Origin: Plakobranchus ocellatus
Taxonomy: Eukaryota; Mollusca; Gastropoda; Plakobranchidae
Reading direction: 5' to 3'
NCBI GenBank assembly: GCA_019648995.1
Contig: BLXT01003724.1
Coordinates: 2,932,555-2,952,727 of the forward strand
DNA length: 20,173 nt
Shown here: one piece after another, positions 1 to 9,100 of the stretch
Position numbering within the stretch: the stretch's first letter is position 1
How the letters are laid out: each line of letters begins with the position of its first letter
The notes under the pieces: model-generated
The model's input: only the letters and a program-made list of their open reading frames with translations
Databases searched by the model: none
What the model was told of the DNA's origin: nothing
Translations under genes and position numbers: made by a program

Positions 1-95
1 CCTATCTTTTCAATAAATATATGATTATGTGTCCACTTAATGTAGTATACCCATGATATAAGCTGACAAAGTTATTTTGGGAATGTTTCTGACAG

Positions 96-174
96 CTGTG
101 ATGATGCCAAATTTGCCATGATTGATGTAGTGCTTCTGAATGGTATGCTCAAAGTGATCAAGGAAACACAGGAG
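96..174 (+). CDS. ECPAS: ECM29 exon 1 of the window
   Basis: The exon follows a T-rich tract ending TCTGACAG and ends before GTAAAG. The first base completes a codon begun upstream (phase 2), then 26 codons follow, ending [12 protein letters not shown]. It exits in phase 0, which fits exon 2. I recognise it less from conserved residues than from its position, splice sites and hydrophobic helix pattern ([11 protein letters not shown]). It is the least certain exon, because 3.8 kb separates it from exon 2 and a small phase 0-0 exon between them could have been missed. Confidence 0.7.
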
Positions 175-3100
175 GTAAAGTATGCCCAGGTTTTTGTGTT
201 TGTTTTGGTTCCATGCTGTTTAGCATTTGTTAAGGAAATATAAAATGCTACAATCATTTTTCTGCAGGCAGATACATCAAGATTTTGTGGGAACGCTGAA
301 CATTTTTTGCGCCAATTTTTTTTTTCTATTGATATGCATTCTGACGGCAAATATTTTAAACACTGAATTGCACAGAATTTGATACTCTCTACTTGTGTCG
401 ATTTTTTTTTTGTTCTGTTTTGTTTGTTTTTTTTTGTAGTAGTTTGGTCTGTTAATCATAAAAAATTTTTCAGTATATAAACCCCATGGATGGAATTCGA
501 TAATGAAATTGTTTTGTTTCTTGATCACCGTTTCCATCCCCTTCAGAATCAAAGAATAGGGAAGCATAGAATTTATAAGGCAAGTTTAGCATGAACATAG
601 TCTGTCTGTTGTCTTGTCTCCCCCGCCCCTCCCCCTTTTTAGACAGCTTTAAACTGCTCAGATAGGGCATTGCTCTTTCTTACCTTTTTTTTTTTTTTTT
701 GATAGTCTTTTTTGCATGGGTTGACACACTAGGTTGCTGCCCTCTGATTTGATGTCTATAACAGACTGATGATCATTCATATTTCACTTTAAAAAGAGGC
801 ATTTATCAAACTAGTCACAAAGAACATTTTTGACGCTGCAGCCTCATAGTCCTGAAAATATAGTGTGATGGGTGAGAGACAGATTATTGAATTGTACAGT
901 CAAATAGCAAATTTTTTTTTCAAATTCTTTGTTGGTTCTTTCATTTTACATGAGAATTCCATAATAGTTTCATGCACAAGACCAAAAAAGGTGTGGTTAG
1001 TCATTATTATGTGTCAGTTTGTTGATTTGGAAATGTCACCAGGAATAATGTTTTTTTCTTCTTCTGTGTTTTAGTAGATGTGTGATGTAAACCTCAAATG
1101 TGTGCCCCAATTGTTTGACCTTTGGAGGAAAATAGTGCTCCTAGGTACTTAAAATCCATTCCTACCATTTTTTTCTGAAGTTACATATTTCATCCTGATA
1201 GGGTAATAAAAGTCTAGTGCTCAATCCCTGAATTTTGTTTTAAATTATGCAGGTTTGACTCCCTTCTTGAAATGATTAGAGGGAAAAAAAATGTTGCTTC
1301 CCGTTTTTTTTGCCCTCCCATTTCCCTGTTTGAACCTACTTTTAAGCAAGTCTTCCCTCTCCCTCAAAAAAACATTTTTTTTTGGCTTTTCTTTTTTAAG
1401 ATTGAAAAGTGTGGCAGTTTGTGTGAGAGATTTCCCTCCTCAAGGAAACCATAACTTTTTTTTATGCATCAATTCCAACGTGGAACATAGAAATGAATTT
1501 TATTTTTGGCTGTTCTCATTGATATGTGAGCCAACAAGAGCAAATTAGCCACAATCTCATTTTAGACATATTCTTATGAACAAAATGTAAAAGGTCACAA
1601 TTTATGCTTCTTTAGAGGGAAAAAAATATCTTTAGCCATTTGTAACAAAAAAAAATATATATATATTTTTGCAAAATATTTAGGGGACAAAGCACTTTTT
1701 CTTACATTCTCAAATTCAAGGATGCCATTTTTTTTCTGGCTAAAATAGGGCATCTGACTTTTTTTGCTTACATCAGAGATTTCTTTTGGCCTTCAAGATG
1801 CGTCAGGTTTTCTCCTCTCGTCTAATCCTCAGGCTTACTTTACCTTTAATTGTGTTGTTACAACTTGAGGGAATGTATCCCACATTAAGACAGGGGCTCT
1901 AGCACATTTTTTTCCCTCTGATCAGTCTTTTGAGTTCTGAGTATTCTCTAAGGATAAGGTTAGCTTTTTAGGATATTGGATCTACAGTGCATGAAATTAG
2001 TTTTTTCATGAGCAGAGGTATTTTGGAACTACCTAAAAACAAGTATGTGAGGCAATACGAAGTGTTTTTTTGGATAAAAACTAATATAGACAACCAGATC
2101 ACTTGTAAAACTGATTTGGGAAATTTTAGATAAATTTTAAGTGTTTTGAAACAGTTTTAAAATAAAATTATATTTGTGGTAGTGTAGGTAATAATATTAA
2201 ATCTCATTTTTCCTGGACTATTTCTCTCTAATCAACTGAGTTATTATTTATTGTGTTCTTAAGAGTTTTTTTTAAATACAAATTTTAGAGATTAAATTTA
2301 TTACTTTCTTGTGGAGAGAGTTGACAGTCTTGTAAAAGTATAACAAGCTTTCAATAGTTTTCAGGCCTTTTTGAAATTCTGTGATGGCACCACTGTGCTT
2401 CACAGCTTCACCACCTTGCATCAAGGTTCTTCTATTCTTTTTTCAAGATGTAGTGAAATTGTTTCAATTTTTTGTATGCTTTTTTCTCCAGGCTTATTAC
2501 AGTCTCATATAAAAACACTTTGCATTTTATTTCACATATAGTTAAGACAAAATGGTTAAAAATAAACACTACAAACTAATTAAAAGAAAATCCAATACAG
2601 CACAATCCATCAGTCATCTTTCATTCACGGCTAACTTTGCCTGTAGAATGCCTTATGATAGATGTGCCTGGCTTTGTAAGCAAAAAGGATTGCTTCAAAT
2701 AAATGCTGCCTCAAATAATAATATCATAATATTTACGAGCACACATTTCTATTGTCCTAGAGAAGACTTCTTTTTCGATAAAAATTATAATGCCATGAAC
2801 AATTGAAGTAACAGGTATGGGTAGTTTCAAGAGAGATTTTATGAATTACTGTAGTGCAGTGATGTATGGTGTGAAGTAATAATTAGATGGCAGATTTGAT
2901 GGAGGTGAAAGCCTGGTAAATAGCATCTTTATTATGTGTGTAACGTTTTTTGAGTAATTGATTTGTATGTCTGCAAAAATAGAATAACAAATATGAAATA
3001 AATCTCCATGAAAGAAAAAGTTTCATAAAGTTAAACTGATAATTGGAAAAACTATACTGGATATCTTAATCATGTCTTTTTCTTGGGAAATGCTTTTACG

Positions 3101-6100
3101 GTGGGCCAGGGAAAGAGAAGCAATGTTTAACAAATAAATTTGTTTGGAAGAAAAAGTATTGTCTCTCAACTTAACATACATTACAACTTTTGCCCTGTGA
3201 AGGCTCTTGGAACATTGAAAAGAAAATTACTTTATTTAACAACATATAACAACAACAACAAAGGAGCCTTGTTTTTAACTTAAGTATCAATTGTTTACCA
3301 GGCAGGAAACAGAAAGGCATGCAAAGCAATGCTCGCTTATGTGAAGGCAAAAAGAAAGCTTCATGGTAATGCTAAGAAAACGGAATATGTGCTCATGTTT
3401 TTTAAAGGCAGTGTTGTATCGTCCGTCAATTTACCTTTCACTGAGTTTTTTGTTTTTTTTCCTTTTTGATCAATTTGTATGATAATATTGGAAAACCTGA
3501 TATTCTGCCTCACTCTTAATCTTCAGTTGGCAATGCCATAGCTTGTCTTATTGTGCTAAAGACATTTAAAACAGCTTTTAGCTTTCCTAGCTCTGGACAG
3601 CTGTATTGACTTGGATGCTGCTCTTGTAGATCTATTTGACAGCTATGTAGTATTGTGATATTAAATCAACTTGCATCTGCAATATATTTGTCAATACAGT
3701 GTTGTGATCCAGTTATTAACAACCAGGTATTTCCTGTCTTGTTGAACCAAAATTTTTTTTTTTTTGTATAAACCATAAAAATTGTGTAAAGTATTTCAAA
3801 ATAGCTGTAAAGTGTAATTGTCATAGTTTATCATTATTTTTGTTTGTGATGCACTTCAAATCTTAAAGGTTGTGCATGAAGCTTTATTCTCTTTAGATTT
3901 TATCTGTCAATTAGATTTGTAAACTGAAATTTTAAATCAGGCGATGTTTTTATCTGCTTACTCTCTTTCACAAGGATCCAAAGCTGAGAAGTCTAGCTTA
4001 TGTAGCTGTTGGAAAAATCGCAAGGAGGTCACCGCATCGACTCTCGAAAGATATTCAGATTGTTCAAACTTTTTTTGATGCCATTTGTCAGGTTGGTGAT
4101 TTGTGTCTGTGTGTGTGTGTGTCTCTCTCTCTCTTTTTCTTTGTCTTTGTGATTTGAGTTAATACCATTTTTTAAAAACAAAATAAGATAAGAATGGCAG
4201 TTATCTAAGAATTTTTTTAAAGAATGATTTTAGAGGTTTTTGTTCTTAACTGTCCCAGTGATAGTTTTATATTTATTTTCGTAAATGAACAATCCAAATA
4301 TGATAAGAACTTTGTGAAATTTCAGGAGGAGGGTGACACTCGTCTTGCTGTACAAGAAGCTCTCTCAATGATGTCAGATGCCTTTTGCAATATTGACAGT
4401 ACACATATGGCATTGATGGAAGCTCTGCTGTTGCAAAGTATAGACAAGGTCAGTACTTTTATTCTTCAGGTTTACATTGAATGAGGTGAACAACTTAAGA
4501 TGTTATGCTTTAAAACTATGAAGCAGGGGTGGCGGGGGGTCATTATCTCAGAATTTTTTCCCCCTAAATTACAGCATAAACATAAAAAAGTATTTTTTTA
4601 CATTATCAATGACTTCTTATTACTTTTCCTTATCAAATTGAAGTAAAAACTTTTGCAACTGTAAAGAGCTTCCACTTTTTAAGTTGAATATATTTAATTC
4701 TTGAATGCACAGGATGAGTACCATGCTCGTGTAGTGGCGGTACAGTATGCTGCCAGGGTGTTTCCTTCTGACCATATTCCCTCCAGATATATCCTCATGC
4801 TAGCTTCTGGTGATATGTGAGTACACACTGGACTGCACCTTAAAGATGAATCCTTTAACTCTCAATGGCACCATCATAGAGATTTCGATCACCGGTGATC
4901 GATGCCACGCCCACATTCTCTGCGGCCCAAATGAAGCACTTTTGTAAAAATAAATGGACTTTTGAATATTTTCTATCGAAAGATAAGATATTCTGAAACC
5001 TAAAAAGATGTATTTTGATACTATATTCAATAAAAATATAATAAATAAGCTAATTAAAAATGCACATTTAGCTCCGAGCATTGTTTTGCTTTCCTTCCGC
5101 CATCTTACTTTTTTCTGTATACAGTTACTGCTTATCGATTTTCATCTACATTTTACAAATTTATACCTTTCCAACCTCTAACAACATAAAAAATGACTTC
5201 TGAAAACATCAAAGACCATAAATTTTTGGATTTACTGGATTTGTCTGATTCGGAAGTAGAAGAATGGATCCCAGACACTGACGAAGAGTGGGCTGTTACT
5301 AATGAAGAGGACTATCTTGAACCAAATAGAGAAGGTGTGTAGATATAGATCTATATATCTAGGTTTAAATTTTGAAAGAAACTGTTAACTATAGATTCTA
5401 GATCTAATTTATATCTCCAGATTATGTGCACAACATATTTAACTGTTTTATTGTGTTGGAAAATTAGATCTAATGATCAACCATTCACCTTTGCTAGATC
5501 TAGGTCTAGATCTAAATCTAGATCTACAACCAGGAAGTAGAGTAAGACATAAAATTATGTTTTAGATTCATGATTTTGGTGACATCTAAGGAAATTTTGA
5601 AATTGATAAGCTAGGAATTCACAATAAAATGGTGAGTATGAACCATTCTAATTTTTCCTGATTCTAAATCCTTTTTTTTTTCTTTCTGATTCACTAGCAA
5701 TGTACCATGGAACAACAGTCATATCGCAGACCATGCCCCAGACCTTGATGTGTGAAGGCTAGCTGATATTGAGCCTACAATCCCTGTGCCCAATTTTGAA
5801 CCTGTGTGAGGAGCTGATCTCCAACTTCCAGATTTACACACCAGGCAGGACCTGAAAAAATTACTTACCTCAAGTTTGAACTTGTTTTTATTTTTTCTTG
5901 ACACTTGATTTTCGAAATTTACACTGGCACTTCATGGCCATACAAAACACATCAAATGTGTATTTTTTGCTGTGGTTTGACTTTTTTCTGTTTCCACAGA
6001 TATTGTTCTAAGTTAAAATAAATATTTCATGATAGTTTCATCAAAACTGAATTTTTTTCCTTCTTTGAGTTTGTTGATGCATGCAATTTTTTCGTTTTCG

Positions 6101-9100
6101 GATTTGCTTTTTTCTTGTAATTAAATACATGTTGTTCTGAAAATACATAAAGTAAGACAAAAATTTTACTTGAGAATGAATCTCCATTCAATTCTGCACA
6201 AAATGATGGGTAATATGACACAATAGCTTATTCCCTTACAAAATAAGAGCCTGTTAAAAAATACCACCACCATGCAAAATTGAAATAGCTTGAAAATACT
6301 GGATTCATTGAGAGTTAAATTAGAGAGAAAAAAAAAGTTTCTAAAATTGGAAAGCGAAAGAGGCAGAGTTGCACAAGAAATAATTTAAATTTAAATTTTA
6401 AATGATGGGTAAAAGATGAAAGACCCAAATATTTTAAACTTCTTAACAGCATCCTGGTAGGGAAATGGATATCAAAACATGGCTTGTGATGACTGCATCA
6501 GGCCAGGCACTCCAAGAAGGGTAAAGAGAATTCAAAGGTTAGTCATCTAAAAAAATATAATATTGCTTTATTCCTCTGTAATGTTACAAAAAAAAAATTT
6601 GAAGATATGAAATTCAAACAGAAGTTTATAAATATATCAACTTTAAAAATAATTTGGATTGTTTTGTTACCTTTTTTTATTTCTTAGCAAAGACGATGTG
6701 AGAGGAGAAGCAGTTAAAGCACTCAGAGGAACTCAGAGCATCGACTCAACCAAACAAAGAGACAAATACATTTTACCTGATTTTGTAGATACTATCAATT
6801 ATGTGCGAGAGAAAGTAAGTCTTTTTTTTTTTAACTCAATTTTTACTCAGTAGTGTAATATTTTATAGCTCGACAGTTTATCAGGTCTACAACATTTTTT
6901 TCAGCCAGTAGCAACTGGGTTGTGTGTGATCCAGTGGTTACCAAGCTGGCATTGAGATCTGCAGCAGTCTTTCTGTTGCAGTTCCTTTCCTGTTGTTGAG
7001 TCAAAATGCCTAGGTGATCCAGAAGTGGGTGGATTCAAAAAACAAAATTGTTGTCACGTTATTTGTTTGCTTTTTATTTCAAAGTACAAAAAATTATGGA
7101 GATGAAATTATTTTCAAGAGCAGATCTGTTAACTCTATCCAATGCTTTAATGTGTATGTATATGTGAGTACTTTGATAAGATAAATTTAAAATCTTTTCC
7201 TCTTCATAACTTTAAAGAATTATGTGTTTGTAGGAAATTTTTTAAGGAAACATTGCTCCATTTATTGTCCCCATTTTAGAATTTTCTCCTACAAAAAGGG
7301 GGTGGGGAGTGGGGGTGGCATATCTGCCCTTGAAATGACACAAAAGCCACATTTATTTATGTTTGAAAATTTTGTTTTAGGCCAACCAGCGGAAAGTATC
7401 AAATCATCGATATGTATCAGGAAACACCACTCTACCATTCAACCCAATGTCTTACACTGAGGTAAATTGAAAGCAATAATCAGCTTGTTTTTTTCCTCTT
7501 GAAAAAGAAAAAAAAAGTCTATTCTAATCTATTGATTTTTGCCTGGATGTTGTAATTATGACAGTCTTGCAAAAGGAAGTGTTGCAAACCTGCTATCAGT
7601 GCCTGGCCTGATAGTTGTCAAAAAGCTTGAGATCACCATTTAGACACAAAGCAACTAAAAGACCTTATACAAAGGAGATAAGAATATTTATTTCTTTTCG
7701 TAAAGAATATTCCATATCATAAAATGGTTCATTTCAAATTCTTGTATCAATAATCTTAATGACTCAGAAGAGGAAAGACTAGTTTGACTACTGGCATGTT
7801 TTTTTCTTTTACAGATGCTTTCTTGAAAATGAATATTTCAGTATACTTGTGACTAAGCAGCTTTAACTACCTTTGCAGTTTGTCCATGAAATAGTGTAAG
7901 ATCAAAGCATTTTGAATAAATGTAAGTTAAAAAATGTAAACCATTCTACTGGTGACACTTTGGATTCTTTCCTCCTATACTGTAGACTTTGCTGTATCTG
8001 CGTATGTGCCTGGCTCAGTCTGCTGGTGTCCCTGCGGACTGGCAGCTTGAGAATCTTCCAGAACATGCACCAGTTGTGAGTGTCAGGGTCCGAACTCTGC
8101 TCTCTGAGTACCCAGATCAACAAGGTCCTGTGCAAGAATATGTCCGTATGTTGCAAGAACTGCTCGCTGTCTCTGCCAGTAAGTGATGTTTGTATAATCT
8201 TCATGCATGTTGAGTAAATTTTTCTTTCTGTAATGCCTCTTCTTTTTGTATTGCATTAGTAAAGAAAATGTTTTAAATTATATTCACAAGAATCTTTTAC
8301 TAAACTTTGTCTATGCTATTTTGTATAATTTAAGGCCAAGTGAAGAGATTATAGTTAATGCTTTATTTCAAGGTTTAGAGGAGGTAACAAAGCAATATAC
8401 CATTCTTTAACACACTCGCTGCCGGAGGTGGGAAGGTCAACTGATGAGGAATGCCAGGGTTTTTGGCATCTTTTTCAAAATATCATTCTCTTTATTTTTC
8501 ACACTACAGTAATACATTTTTTGCATTTATAGAAAAAGAAATAAACATGGCATAACAAATTTTTGGAATTGCTTGAATGTTTTTTGTTTTTTTTTTGATT
8601 TTTCAGAAAAGGTACAATTTTGTCACAATAAACTACTTGATCGAGATCTAAATCTAGACAAAGTTGGATGGCCCAGTTCATCACTCTAACTTTCAATATT
8701 ATCTGGTCTACAAAACTATCATCATATCAATCATCTGCCTTACTGTCCGATTCATCAATATCAGATCCTTGATTGACATAAGGATTGAAAGATTCAAAAA
8801 TATGTTTTCTTTGAGACATGGTTTCAAACTGAAACTAATGATGCTTCAACTAGCTTGGCTTTTGCTTATTGTAACTTTTATATTTACCAAGGAAATTAAC
8901 CCAAATAAGGAAGAATTGAAAGAAAAACAATTATTGCTGACTACTGCCAGGCTGCCATGCCTGAAACTTAGTACTTTGGCTCTAAGTATAAAAAAAAATT
9001 AAGTACTTTCGGAAACACGTTGGTAGTGGCAGTAAAAAGTCTAGGTAGTGCACCCAATACCCTGTGTTAGTGGTAGGGAATGACTTAGATTTGCAATGCA

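Larger units (their letters stand above)
4859..6314 (+). mobile_element. Non-autonomous piggyBac-like element with TTAA target duplication
   Basis: The 1456-base segment is bounded on both sides by TTAA (4855-4858 and 6315-6318), the hallmark target of piggyBac transposases. Its ends are inverted copies: CTCTCAATG at the left and CATTGAGAG at the right. Partial inverted identity continues inward (CCA at positions 13-15 of both ends). An 18-base perfect palindrome lies 27 bases inside the left end. Inside is a short acidic ORF (5193-5342) that looks like a transposase amino terminus, and possibly a decayed continuation near 5697-5905. The DDD catalytic core of a full-length transposase is absent, so this is a deleted derivative that needs a transposase from elsewhere. 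It is oriented with the ORF on +, the same direction as the host gene. The family assignment is inferred from the TTAA, the terminal repeats and ORF character; no search was possible. Confidence 0.75.
4817..6687 (+). other. Intron 4, largely a transposon insertion
   Basis: GTGAGT to TTCTTAG. Only about 42 bases on the left and 370 on the right lie outside the TTAA-flanked element at 4859-6314. The right-hand remainder is AT-rich, with an ATTTAAATTT-type low-complexity patch near 6382-6402. Confidence 0.8.

Noticed and set aside
2552-2806. 84-codon open frame in intron 1
   Set aside because: No family resemblance, AT-driven composition (Asn/Lys/Ile-rich), no suitable splice context, and the exon 1 to exon 2 join is already in phase without it.
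7902-8204. 100-codon reverse-strand ORF
   Set aside because: It is the antisense shadow of ECM29 exon 7, whose + strand frame has clear homology.
8664-9002. 112-codon + strand ORF in intron 7
   Set aside because: It opens inside sequence that reads better as a reverse-strand transposon remnant. Its hydrophobic composition comes from AT-rich sequence and no domain is recognised.
9050-9070. CCCTGTGTTAG as the right-hand end of the intron 7 TTAA element
   Set aside because: Only about seven bases match the inverse of the left end and the flank is TTAG rather than TTAA, so it cannot be supported.
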